Shown piece by piece: positions 14,246-21,741 of a DNA stretch of 34,645 nt (the stretch's first letter is position 1; every line of letters begins with the position of its first letter). Below the pieces are notes generated by a model, which saw nothing but the letters and a program-made list of their open reading frames with translations, ran no database searches and was not told the origin of the DNA. Source of the DNA: an uncultured Collinsella sp. (GTDB taxonomy: Bacteria > Actinomycetota > Coriobacteriia > Coriobacteriales > Coriobacteriaceae); contig URBS01000007.1 of the NCBI GenBank assembly GCA_900546085.1, forward strand, positions 1 to 34,645. Direction: 5' to 3'. Position numbers and translations under genes: made by a program.

Positions 14246-15357
14246 TGGCGGCGGCGCAGCCGGTTCGCTCCGGTATCGACTTTTCGGCATTTCGCGACCC
14301 CAAGCTGGCCCGCGAGCTCATCGATCGTATTCATGAGCTTGTCGGCAACCGCAGCATCAACCTTATGGAAGTCTGCGGTACGCATACCGTGAGCATTGGC
14401 CGCTATGGCTTTCGCTCCATTATGCCGACGGGGCTCAAACTGCTAAGCGGCCCGGGGTGCCCCGTTTGCGTCACCGCCAACCGCGACATCGATCACGCAA
14501 TCGCGCTTTCCAACATGGACGGCGCCATCATCACCACCTTTGGCGACATGATGCGCGTGCCCGGATCGTCCACCTCGCTTGCCGCGCAAAAGGCGGCGGG
14601 GCGCGACATCCGCATCGTCTATTCTCCGCTCGACGCACTCGACATTGCCGAGCAAAATCCCGAACGCCCGGTCATCTTTATGGGCGTCGGCTTTGAGACC
14701 ACAACGCCCACCATTGCCGCCGCTATCCTGGAGGCCGACGCGCGCGGGCTCCAGAGCTTCTCGGTCTACTGTGCTCACAAGACCACGCCGCCGGCTCTGC
14801 GTGCGATCTCCAACGACCCCGAGACCGCCATCGACGGCTTTATCCTGCCGGGTCACGTCGCCACCATCACAGGCCTGGCACCCTTTGGGTTTTTGGTCGA
14901 CGAGTTCGAGACCCCCGGCGTGGTCACCGGGTTTGAGCCGGTCGATATCCTGCAGGGCATCTGCATGCTGGTCCAGATGGTTGTCGAGCACAGGCCCGCA
15001 ATCGACAACGCCTACCGCCGTGGCGTCAATGCAGACGGCAATCCCGTAGCGCGCCAGCTGGTCGAGCAGGTGTTTGAGCCGTGCGACACCACGTGGCGCG
15101 GACTGGGACCGATTGCGGCTTCGGGTCTTTCCATCCGACCCGAATTCGTGCGCTTTGATGCCGGTGCCCGCTTTGACGTGCCCATTGAACCGACGGTCGA
15201 GCCACGCGGGTGCCGCTGCGGCGACGTGCTGCGCGGAGCCATCACGCCGAGCGACTGCCCGCTGTTCGGCCACGCATGTACGCCCGAACACCCCGTCGGC
15301 CCCTGCATGGTGAGCTCCGAAGGCAGCTGCGCGGCGTACTTTAGATACCGCGACTAG
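14245..15357 (+). CDS. hypD: Hydrogenase maturation protein HypD
   Basis: 370 residues, starting at GTG 14245 inside the hypC stop. HypD is the iron-sulfur scaffold where Fe(CN)2CO is put together with HypC. The conserved motifs are present: MEVCGTH (C44), LLSGPGCPVC (C72 and C75), TTFGDMMRVPG, GFETTTP and FILPGHV. The C-terminal cysteine set (CRCGDVLRG, DCPLFGHAC, GPCMVSSEGSCAAY) carries the [4Fe-4S] ligands. Nothing is truncated and length matches the family. It is followed by hypE after 48 bases. Confidence 0.96.
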   Translation: MAAAQPVRSGIDFSAFRDPKLARELIDRIHELVGNRSINLMEVCGTHTVSIGRYGFRSIMPTGLKLLSGPGCPVCVTANRDIDHAIALSNMDGAIITTFGDMMRVPGSSTSLAAQKAAGRDIRIVYSPLDALDIAEQNPERPVIFMGVGFETTTPTIAAAILEADARGLQSFSVYCAHKTTPPALRAISNDPETAIDGFILPGHVATITGLAPFGFLVDEFETPGVVTGFEPVDILQGICMLVQMVVEHRPAIDNAYRRGVNADGNPVARQLVEQVFEPCDTTWRGLGPIAASGLSIRPEFVRFDAGARFDVPIEPTVEPRGCRCGDVLRGAITPSDCPLFGHACTPEHPVGPCMVSSEGSCAAYFRYRD

Positions 15358-15405
15358 CCCGGACGCTCCCGCGTACCGGCACCACCCACGATTGGAGTTT
15401 TCGAT

Positions 15406-16440
15406 ATGTCCCGTAATGCCACCGATAGCACTGTCCTGCTGGGCCACGGCTCCGGCGGCCAGATGATGAAGCGCATTATCGATGAGGTCTTTCTGGATGC
15501 CTTTGGGTCGCCCGAGCTGCTCGCGGGCAACGATGCCGGCGTCGCCGCGCTGCCCGCAAGCGGGCGAATCGCCATGTCGACCGACAGCTTTGTGGTAACG
15601 CCGCAGTTCTTCCCCGGCGGCAATATCGGCCGCCTCGCCGTATGTGGAACCGTCAACGACGTCGCGACCTCGGGCGCCAACGTGCGCTACCTCTCATGCG
15701 GCTTTATCCTCGAAGAGGGCTATCCCATGGACAAGCTGCGCCAGATTGTGCAAACCATGGCCGAAACAGCGCGCGAGGCGGGCGTGTCCATAATCACCGG
15801 CGACACCAAGGTGGTCGAGCGTGGAGGTGCCGACGGCGTCTACATCAATACCGCCGGCGTGGGCGAAGTGCCCGCGGGCGTAGCGCTCAGCGGTGCAAAC
15901 TGTCGGCCCGGCGATGTCATCCTGGTGTCGGGTACGCTAGGCGACCACGGCATCGCCATCATGAGCCAACGCGAGGGCCTGGCGTTTTCGAGCACCATCG
16001 AAAGCGATGCTGCGCCGCTCAATCATCTGATTGCCGACGTGCTCGCCGCCGCCCCCGACACCCGCTGCTTCCGCGACCCCACGCGCGGCGGCCTGGCATC
16101 CACGCTCAACGAGTTTGCCCAGGCCAGCGGCGTTGCCATGGAGATCGACGAGGATGCTGTGCCCGTGCGCCCCGACGTGCAGGCCGCCTGCGAGATGCTC
16201 GGCTACGATGTGCTGCAGGTGGCAAACGAGGGCAAGATGGTTGCCGTGGTGCCGGCCGAGCAGGCCGATGCCGCGCTGGCAGCCATGCGCGCCGCCCGCT
16301 ACGGCGAGAACGCCGCCATCATCGGTCGCGTACTGCCGCTTGCCGAGGGCGCCCGTCCCGCCGTGCGCGTACGCACCGGCTGGGGATCGACCCGTATTCT
16401 CGACATGCTCGTAGGAGAACAGCTGCCGAGGATTTGCTAA
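15406..16440 (+). CDS. hypE: Hydrogenase maturation protein HypE
   Basis: 344 residues. HypE dehydrates the thiocarboxamide on its own last cysteine to thiocyanate and hands cyanide to iron on HypC-HypD. The chain has GHGSGGQMMKRIIDEVF near the N-terminus, the PurM-like ATP-binding motifs (GNDAGVAALP, MSTDSFVVTPQFFPGG, CGTVNDVATSG) and DPTRGGLASTLNE. It ends exactly in PRIC, which provides the essential terminal Cys. It is complete and probably functional. A diverged 5' fragment of another hypE lies about 600 bases downstream at 17031. With hypC and hypD it forms the core of the cluster. hypA, hypB and the hydrogenase itself must be elsewhere. Confidence 0.96.
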   Translation: MSRNATDSTVLLGHGSGGQMMKRIIDEVFLDAFGSPELLAGNDAGVAALPASGRIAMSTDSFVVTPQFFPGGNIGRLAVCGTVNDVATSGANVRYLSCGFILEEGYPMDKLRQIVQTMAETAREAGVSIITGDTKVVERGGADGVYINTAGVGEVPAGVALSGANCRPGDVILVSGTLGDHGIAIMSQREGLAFSSTIESDAAPLNHLIADVLAAAPDTRCFRDPTRGGLASTLNEFAQASGVAMEIDEDAVPVRPDVQAACEMLGYDVLQVANEGKMVAVVPAEQADAALAAMRAARYGENAAIIGRVLPLAEGARPAVRVRTGWGSTRILDMLVGEQLPRIC

Positions 16441-16545
16441 CGACAAAGGCTCAGGGCTATTAAAGATAATCAGATTCCAAACATGCCCGGCACGCATGCC
16501 CAGTATCATGGGGTGCGTTTTACAACTCAAGCGGCAGGAGCACCC

Positions 16546-16854
16546 ATGGCAGCAGCTTTTTCCCATGTGATCTTTGATCTGGATGGCACCATCCTCAACA
16601 CGCTCGAGGACCTGGCGGCCGCCAGCAACCATACCTGCGAGATGCACGGCTGGCCCACGTTTGCCGTAGACGAGTACCGCTACAAGGTGGGAAACGGCAT
16701 GCTCAAGCTGGTCGAGCGCTTTATGCCTGCCGAGTATGCGGGCGACGGTCGCATGTTTGAGCAGACGCTTGCCGAGTTTAGGGCCTATTACGGCGAGCAC
16801 AAGGAGGACCACACAGCCCCCTACGCCGGCAGGTACGTTTGTCTCAAATCTTAA
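16546..16854 (+). pseudogene. 5' fragment of a gph-like HAD phosphatase gene
   Basis: The first about 95 codons match the intact gene at 19805, including the HAD motif FDLDGTILNT. Homology stops at CCTACGCCGG (about 16830). The frame then runs into unrelated sequence and ends after a few residues, so the cap domain remainder and HAD motifs II-IV are missing. The tract 16633-16814 (182 bases) is identical to 19889-20070, while the first about 87 bases differ by an extra codon and roughly ten changes. It keeps a start and a GGCAGGAG ribosome site and may be translated, but it cannot be an active phosphatase. Confidence 0.85.
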
Positions 16855-17003
16855 GGCATGGCCCATAACATGCTGCATAATTTGCCGACGGCCATCGATG
16901 CCAGCCGAGCGCAGCCGCAGCCAACGCGGCATGGATACGCTTCCGTGCGCCGTCCGAGAGCTTGGATTATGCGTGATGTTTGGGGCCATGTCTTAAGAAT
17001 CTG
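16845..17003. repeat. Fold-back element with imperfect 38-bp terminal inverted repeats
   Basis: The left arm 16845-16881 and right arm 16967-17003 are inverted copies, sharing TCTTAAG, CATGGCCC and GCATAAT in the same order with a few mismatches. The 85-base centre has further weak self-complementarity (GACGGCC near the left, GGCCATCG-like counterparts near the right). It sits exactly where homology of the gph fragment ends, so it resembles a MITE-like insertion or a structured RNA. There is no transposase gene. Confidence 0.5.
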
Positions 17004-17030
17004 TCCCTTGCATATATCCGAGGAGTCGAT

Positions 17031-17126
17031 ATGTCATCCAAGCAGCTGACCGACAAGACCGTGCTTTTGGACCACGGCTCCAGCGGACAGATGATGAAGC
17101 GCATCATCGACGAGGTCTTTTTGGCC
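17031..17126 (+). pseudogene. 5' fragment of a second hypE
   Basis: From the ATG at 17031, preceded by GAGGAG, the frame encodes TVLLDHGSSGQMMKRIIDEV, matching residues near the N-terminus of HypE. Homology ends at GAGGTCTTT, where a GC-rich dispersed box begins. The open frame continues only to 17171 with unrelated residues. It is clearly diverged from the intact hypE at 15406 (many third-position changes), so it is an old or foreign copy and not a recent tandem duplicate. Confidence 0.8.
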
Positions 17127-17160
17127 CCCTCAGCCCCACGGGGGACATTCGGCCCGCTCA
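17121..17160 (+). repeat. Dispersed GC-rich box, copy 1
   Basis: The 40-base box starts TTGGCCCCCTCAG and ends CGCTCA. It matches 19696-19735 in the same orientation and 19614-19653 in the opposite one. It marks the exact break in the hypE fragment. Confidence 0.65.
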
Positions 17161-17178
17161 TTTTGCTTTAGCTCAAGC

Positions 17179-17216
17179 AAACGGTCCCGCACGATTACTC
17201 GTACGGGACCGTTTTT
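17179..17216 (+). terminator. Rho-independent terminator
   Basis: Perfect 11-bp stem AAACGGTCCCG (17179-17189) / CGGGACCGTTT (17204-17214), with a 14-base loop and a run of five T on the plus strand. It lies between the hypE fragment and the end of the convergent dipeptidase gene. It probably ends plus-strand transcription from the hyp side, and may also act weakly on the other strand. Confidence 0.75.
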
Positions 17217-17247
17217 AGTTAGGGCTGTCGTCTATGACCCGCTCCGG

Positions 17248-19392
17248 TTAATTCGCACGCTTGCGGATAAGCACGGCCCCCATAACGGCCAGAACTCCAG
17301 CCACCGTCAGAAGCGCCACGGTCACCACAGACGAATCACCGGTCTTGGCAAGCCCTCCCTTGGTCGCCTTCTTGGCGGTATCGGTCTTGACGTCCGTCTT
17401 CACATCCGTCTTCTGACCGGGCTTCTGCCCAGGCTCCTCCTGCGCAGCCTGCGTCACGGTCACCGTCGCTTCATCGGACGTGGAAACCAGCCCGGCAGCA
17501 CTCGTCACCTCAACGCGATACACCTTTGAACCGACCTCGGTCGTCGCGGCGACGTACTCAGCCGCCGTCGCCCCGTCGATGGCAGAGAAGTTACCGTCCT
17601 CGCCCTTGACGAACCACTGGTAGGTAAGCTGGGCATCCGAGCCATCCACGCTGTCATCAACCGTCGCGGCAACGCTCAGCTTGGCCTCAGCGCCCTGAGC
17701 ACACGTTACCGACTGCGGCTGAGCCGTGATGCTGGGAGCAACAAAAGCGGACGCGTACATAATCGGGGTCCGGGAGGTTCCATTCTCGGCGTCATAGTCG
17801 CTCGGCATAAACGCACTCGAGGTATCTCCCGCATTCACATAGGCGCGCATCTCATCGAGAAGCTTGGCCGCCTTGTTGTAGACCTGTTCGCTCACTGCGG
17901 CAAACGCCTTGTTGGCAAGGTCCGTGCGCTGATCGGCAGGGGTTGCCTGCATCAACCCGTCAACAACGTCCTGCTGGGCGATGACCTGCTTCTGAAGGAC
18001 ATCGAGGTAGGCGCGCACGTTCTCACCCATCGAGGCACGGTTGTTGTAGGCGAGCGTGTTGATGTCCATGAAGACGTAGTCGAGGTTCTTGCCGTCCTTT
18101 TCGACCAAAGCCTGCGCGACGTCGTCCTTGCGTCCTGTATAAGTGCCGTCCACCGTGTTCCACGCCGGGAAGTAGTCAGCCGGAACTTCCGTCAACAGCG
18201 CAGAGTAGCTGGGCAGGTACACGCTGAACTCGCAACGCGAAAGCGCTTCCCACTGAATCGTGGCGATATCACTGGAAAGGCCGGACCGAATCTGGAAGAT
18301 ATTGCTCTCGGTCGTCCTGTTGTTGCCGATGGCATACAGGGCACTGTTGAGATTGGCGTTGAGGCTGTCATCCTGCTCACCGCGGGCAGCGAGGGAACGC
18401 AACGCCGCGAACGTATCGGATTTGATGCCCGGCGTAAACGTCAGCTGCGGGTCGATGAGCGAGGTGACGCGACCCTGTTCATCAACGGTATAGTCCGTCT
18501 GAGGCGCAAGGGCAGCACCGAAGTAAGCACGTCCCTGGGCCAGGCGCGTATTCTGCGACGAACCCGAATTCTCCTTGCCATACGTCTTGAAGATGTTCGG
18601 CGTGCCGTCGTCATAGGTTACGAGAACGTCCTTGGACTTGGGCAGCGTCACGACATCGGCCGAGTGCAGGCACTGACTCTCATCGTCAAGATTGACCTTA
18701 TACTGCAGGCCGCCGATGTTGGGATTAACGGACGCCACGTCATCGCCCATCTTGACGGCAATCCACTGATGGCCCGAAAGCTGAGCGAAAATCCAGGTCT
18801 CGGTATTGTCGGCAATGACGATCTGGTTGCAGTCCTGAGAGCCATACTGATCGATGATGGCGCCGAGCTTCTCCACGCCGTCGCGCGCCGAGGACGAAAC
18901 GCTCAACAGGTAGTCGGCCAGGTTATACTCGCCGATGCCCGTGTCGACAAGAGGGTCGATAGCATCGATTCCGTCGTTGTAATCCGTTGTAAGCGTCGCG
19001 GAAACGGAGACGCCGCGCTCGTTGGTGCCGGCCTCGGAATACACGCGGGACGCTGCCTCGTCGTCCTGGGCATTCCACGCACCGGGATTGTCACGAACAT
19101 AGGTGTAACGATACGAGCGACCCTGATAGGTGTACTCAAAGCCGGTCCCCGGCACAGAATCGTTCTCGAAAGAACGGAAGACAGGGTTGTCGATCGGCTG
19201 CTGCACGCCAAAGGTCTTGCAGTAGCGAGGTGAATAGTCCTCGTCGCGGCCGACATAGGTATCGCCCGTCGTTGTCTGGTTCTTACCGATGTAAACCTGC
19301 GTGCAGGCGAGCGCGGGCGCGGGCATGGCAAGCACAAGCGCCGCGACTATGCCCCCCCTAAACGCCTTCTTAGCAAAAGCCGGTAACCTCAT
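17248..19392 (-). CDS. Secreted, wall-anchored C69 (PepD-type) dipeptidase with Ig-like domain
   Basis: 714 residues from the ATG with GGAGGGGAG upstream. The signal peptide (1-29) ends in PAPALA, and Cys30 follows directly. In C69 dipeptidases such a Cys, once exposed as the N-terminus, is the Ntn-hydrolase nucleophile; GDTYVGRDEDY (about 43-53) is the family motif next to it. The catalytic region runs to about residue 480 (DCNQIVIADNTETWIFAQLSG, GYLQ-like core). It is followed by a helical part, then an Ig-like domain with YQWFVKGEDGNFSAIDG (about 575-660), a KTDVKTDVKTD linker, and a sorting signal LAKTGD, hydrophobic helix and RKRAN tail (681-714). The protein should be covalently displayed on the cell wall by sortase and cut dipeptides from the environment. 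LAKTG in place of LPxTG is a mild deviation. It is convergent with the hypE fragment and divergent from gph. Confidence 0.9.
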   Translation of the reverse strand: MRLPAFAKKAFRGGIVAALVLAMPAPALACTQVYIGKNQTTTGDTYVGRDEDYSPRYCKTFGVQQPIDNPVFRSFENDSVPGTGFEYTYQGRSYRYTYVRDNPGAWNAQDDEAASRVYSEAGTNERGVSVSATLTTDYNDGIDAIDPLVDTGIGEYNLADYLLSVSSSARDGVEKLGAIIDQYGSQDCNQIVIADNTETWIFAQLSGHQWIAVKMGDDVASVNPNIGGLQYKVNLDDESQCLHSADVVTLPKSKDVLVTYDDGTPNIFKTYGKENSGSSQNTRLAQGRAYFGAALAPQTDYTVDEQGRVTSLIDPQLTFTPGIKSDTFAALRSLAARGEQDDSLNANLNSALYAIGNNRTTESNIFQIRSGLSSDIATIQWEALSRCEFSVYLPSYSALLTEVPADYFPAWNTVDGTYTGRKDDVAQALVEKDGKNLDYVFMDINTLAYNNRASMGENVRAYLDVLQKQVIAQQDVVDGLMQATPADQRTDLANKAFAAVSEQVYNKAAKLLDEMRAYVNAGDTSSAFMPSDYDAENGTSRTPIMYASAFVAPSITAQPQSVTCAQGAEAKLSVAATVDDSVDGSDAQLTYQWFVKGEDGNFSAIDGATAAEYVAATTEVGSKVYRVEVTSAAGLVSTSDEATVTVTQAAQEEPGQKPGQKTDVKTDVKTDTAKKATKGGLAKTGDSSVVTVALLTVAGVLAVMGAVLIRKRAN

Positions 19393-19613
19393 ACGTTCTC
19401 CCCTCCACACGGAGCCCGAACTACCCACCAACAATATGCGTAATGAGAACACTTTAGCTGGGTAAATCGGATTGAATATGCAGTTATCAGCTTATCTTAT
19501 GTGTTAAGGAAGTATGGACACGGCACTCGTAACAACCCGTGACCGGTCGTTTGCATCTGGCAGGCGGCATTCCCCGCAGGGTTGAACAGGCCGATAAGCC
19601 CCGTGCGCAAGAT

Positions 19614-19735
19614 TGAGCGGGCCGAGTGTCCCCCGTGGGATTGAGGGGGCCAAATGTACCTGTTAGAGGCCATTTAAGCGTTTTAACGGGGACTTTTGGC
19701 CCCCTCAGTCCCACGAGGGACATTTGGCTCGCTCA
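19614..19735. repeat. Inverted pair of the dispersed GC-rich box
   Basis: Box copies at 19614-19653 (minus orientation) and 19696-19735 (plus orientation) face each other across 42 bases, and the strands could form a roughly 50-bp imperfect hairpin. A more degenerate piece (TCCCCGCAGGGTTGAACAGG, 19571-19590) lies just before it. The whole 19393-19804 spacer holds this structure plus the promoters of the dipeptidase and gph; no gene is seen in it. Confidence 0.65.
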
Positions 19736-19804
19736 TGCCCGACTGGAACGGCACGCGCTATCATGGGTGCCGTTTGCGTGAGCTATATAGATGGGAGCGT
19801 ACCT

Positions 19805-20470
19805 ATGGCAGCTTTTTCCACTGTGATCTTTGACCTTGACGGCACTATCCTCAACACGCTCGAGGACCTGGCGGCCGCCGGCAACCACACCTGCGAGATG
19901 CACGGCTGGCCCACGTTTGCCGTAGACGAGTACCGCTACAAGGTGGGAAACGGCATGCTCAAGCTGGTCGAGCGCTTTATGCCTGCCGAGTATGCGGGCG
20001 ACGGTCGCATGTTTGAGCAGACGCTTGCCGAGTTTAGGGCCTATTACGGCGAGCACAAGGAGGACCACACCTCACCCTACGCCGGCACGATTGAGATGCT
20101 CGACCGTCTGCGCACAGCGGGCGTTCAGCTTGCCGTGCTCACCAACAAGGATCATATTTCGGCAGCCCCGCTTATCGAGAAATACTTTGGCCCCGATCGC
20201 TTTGCGCTGGTACAGGGCCGTGTGGGCGCATTTCCGCCCAAGCCCGAGGCACCCGTCACGTTGCATGTGATGAAAGAGCTGGGCGCCGATCCGGCAACCA
20301 CGCTCTATGTGGGCGATTCGAATGTCGATGTTCTGACCGGCCACAACGCCGGCCTTAAGAGCGCGGGCGTCAGCTGGGGCTTCCGCGGCCGCGCAGAGCT
20401 GGAAGCCGCCGGCGCCGACTACGTGGTAGATACGCAGGACGAACTCGCCGAGCTAATCTTGGGCGAGTAG
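19805..20470 (+). CDS. gph: HAD-family phosphatase, phosphoglycolate phosphatase-like
   Basis: 221 residues from ATG 19805, with GGGAG upstream. HAD motif I is FDLDGTILNTLEDL (about 9-22), with a helical cap domain containing KVGNGMLKLVERF. Motif II is LAVLTNKD, motif III is KPEAP, and motif IV is YVGDSNVDVLTGHNAG. The length and the early helical cap match phosphoglycolate phosphatase and pyrophosphatase PpaX relatives, so the exact substrate is uncertain. A truncated near-copy lies 3.26 kb upstream at 16546. Both copies share the upstream TATCATGGG-like segment, so the promoter was duplicated too. An upstream in-frame start at 19724 lies in repeat sequence and is not likely. Confidence 0.88.
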   Translation: MAAFSTVIFDLDGTILNTLEDLAAAGNHTCEMHGWPTFAVDEYRYKVGNGMLKLVERFMPAEYAGDGRMFEQTLAEFRAYYGEHKEDHTSPYAGTIEMLDRLRTAGVQLAVLTNKDHISAAPLIEKYFGPDRFALVQGRVGAFPPKPEAPVTLHVMKELGADPATTLYVGDSNVDVLTGHNAGLKSAGVSWGFRGRAELEAAGADYVVDTQDELAELILGE

Positions 20471-20511
20471 CGAGCGACACCGCTCAACGCAGCTGCGACA
20501 ATTCTTCCACG

Positions 20512-20559
20512 CGGAAAGTGCATCCCGTTTTGGAGCTCCGAAATGGGATGCACTTTCCG
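20512..20559. repeat. 48-bp near-perfect palindrome
   Basis: Arms CGGAAAGTGCATCCCG and the matching CGGGATGCACTTTCCG-like end meet at GGAGCTCC. Only a few mismatches occur near the centre, so it can form a hairpin with almost no loop. It lies just after gph and may serve as a terminator-like or REP-like element. Confidence 0.75.
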
Positions 20560-20601
20560 TTTGAGGCGCGTCGGGGAAACCGCATCCCGTTTCAGAGCAA
20601 T

Positions 20602-20655
20602 ATTCCGGGTCGCGGTTTCCGCAACCCACCCCATCCGGAAACCGCGACCCGGAAT
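20602..20655. repeat. Perfect 20-bp inverted repeat
   Basis: Arms 20602-20621 and 20636-20655 (core CCGGGTCGCGGTTTCC) are perfect complements around a 14-base loop. Just before it, CGCATCCCGTTTCAGAGC resembles the first half of the palindrome at 20512, so both belong to one repeat family. Between this and 20780 the motif GTCCCCAACTGCC occurs twice. Confidence 0.8.
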
Positions 20656-20779
20656 TCGGCCAAAAACCGGGTCGCATTTTCCCGAGCGTTCGCGATGCAA
20701 CGCTGGCGCAAGGAGTGTCCCCAACTGCCGGCAGAAAAGGAACGTCCCCAACTGCCACCTCAATGACTACCATGACAAC

Positions 20780-20950
20780 GCCGCAGGTAGAGGACGGACA
20801 GCGAGCGGGCACCAGAGCGAACAAATTGGCATGAAAAGAGGACGGCATAGACCTTCTGGTCATGCCGTCCTCTTTGAATGACAAGTTGTCGCTCTGGTGC
20901 CCGCGCAGCGTCGAGCAGTTACGGCGTTTGGTAAAACGCCGCAACAAACT
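20780..20950. repeat. Covarying hairpin element, copy 1
   Basis: Layout: left box GCCGCAGGTAGAGGACGG and CAGCGAGCGGG; a left arm starting GCACCAGAGCGA; a loop with ACCTTCTGGT (20851-20860); the complementary right arm ending TCGCTCTGGTGC; right box CCCGCGCAGCGTCGAGC; and a small CGGCGTTT/AAACGCCG hairpin. The arms pair over about 40 bases. The inner AGAGGACGGCAT/ATGCCGTCCTCT stem with a T run could stop transcription from both sides. It lies between convergent gph and the lipoprotein gene. Copy 2 at 28934 keeps the boxes and the loop but has a different arm sequence. Confidence 0.8.
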
Positions 20951-21506
20951 AGCTCAGCATTGCATCCATCATCTCGGAGTTGACGGAGTCGTCGGCAGAC
21001 CACTCGCCGTCGTCATTGCAGGAATACTTGAAGGTGACCTTGGTATCCTTGGTCTTAGCAGCCTTGGTCACATCGACCATAACCTGACCGGCCATCTTGT
21101 ACAGCTCGTCATCGGAAGGCATCGAATCGAGCGCGGCGACCTTCTCCTGATACTGGGTGGCAAAATCCTCAACGATCTGGTTCATGGACTTGCAGGTAAT
21201 GGTGACCTCGGCAGTTGCGGTGCCCTTGTCCTCGTCGACCGTCACGTCGCCGATCTTGTAGTCAAAGCCCTCGAGATAGCTCTTGGCGTACTCCTTGGGA
21301 TCGATGCCCAGCTGCTCGAACTCGTCGCCCGAGGCCTCTTCCAGGCCGGCGAGGAAGTCATCGCCGCCGTTCTTGACCTCGTCAAACTGCGTCGTAAGAT
21401 CATCGGTGATGAGCTCCTCAACCGAAGGGCCTCCGCAGCCGGAAAGCACAACCACGCACGCGACCAGAACAGCCATCAGGGGCGCAAGCAGCAGCTTCTT
21501 CTTCAT
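20949..21506 (-). CDS. Lipoprotein of unknown function
   Basis: 185 residues from the ATG with GGGAGGAA upstream. It has a classic type II signal: MKKKLLL, a hydrophobic stretch and the lipobox VLSGC, giving a lipid-modified Cys followed by GGPSVEEL. The mature part (about 160 residues) is acidic, with helical then beta segments (VTVDEDKGTATAEVTITCKS, TKVTFKYSCNDDGEWSADDS), like small surface lipoproteins that carry DUF-type folds. I do not recognise the family with confidence. The gene is monocistronic and ends inside the 3' hairpin element. It probably sits on the outer face of the cytoplasmic membrane. Confidence 0.85.
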   Translation of the reverse strand: MKKKLLLAPLMAVLVACVVVLSGCGGPSVEELITDDLTTQFDEVKNGGDDFLAGLEEASGDEFEQLGIDPKEYAKSYLEGFDYKIGDVTVDEDKGTATAEVTITCKSMNQIVEDFATQYQEKVAALDSMPSDDELYKMAGQVMVDVTKAAKTKDTKVTFKYSCNDDGEWSADDSVNSEMMDAMLS

Positions 21507-21569
21507 GACATTCCTCCCAACAAGCGGCACCGCGCTTCCCGACGCGGTGCACGTCGTAACAATAAGGCC

Positions 21570-21599
21570 ATACTAGCCGCTAACGAACACCCCCGGCAA
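21570..21599 (-). promoter_or_regulatory. Possible promoter of the lipoprotein gene
   Basis: On the minus strand TTGCCG (21599-21594) and TAGTAT (21575-21570) are separated by 18 bases, about 64 bases upstream of the start codon. The match is moderate. Confidence 0.35.
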
Positions 21600-21685
21600 A
21601 GCAAAGGCGCAATCGGCTCGATTTAACGTCCGAACGGTTTACCGGTCCGCCCAACGCGCAATAAAACGTTCCGCCGCATTGCAAT

Positions 21686-21716
21686 AAAAAAGGGCGGCCG
21701 GATAACCCGACCACCC
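21686..21716 (-). terminator. Rho-independent terminator after the EIIA gene
   Basis: Read on the minus strand: stem GGGTGGTCGG / CCGGCCGCCC with a short loop (GTTAT or similar) and G-T pairs, then a run of six T (21691-21686). It is positioned about 25 bases after the EIIA stop. Confidence 0.8.
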
Positions 21717-21741
21717 CAAAACACCCTTATGTTGCCGCAGA

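Noticed and set aside
14443..15447. A 334-codon frame opposite hypD (and similar long frames opposite mgtA and the large glycoside hydrolase)
   Set aside because: These are shadows caused by codon bias. The opposite strands carry unmistakable family signatures.
16546..16854. gph fragment considered as a functional short gene
   Set aside because: It lacks HAD motifs II to IV and ends in unrelated residues at a clear homology break.
20512..20950. Hairpins considered as ordinary terminators only
   Set aside because: They are longer than terminators, lack consistent T runs and share boxes with distant loci, so repeat elements fit better, although termination may be a side effect.
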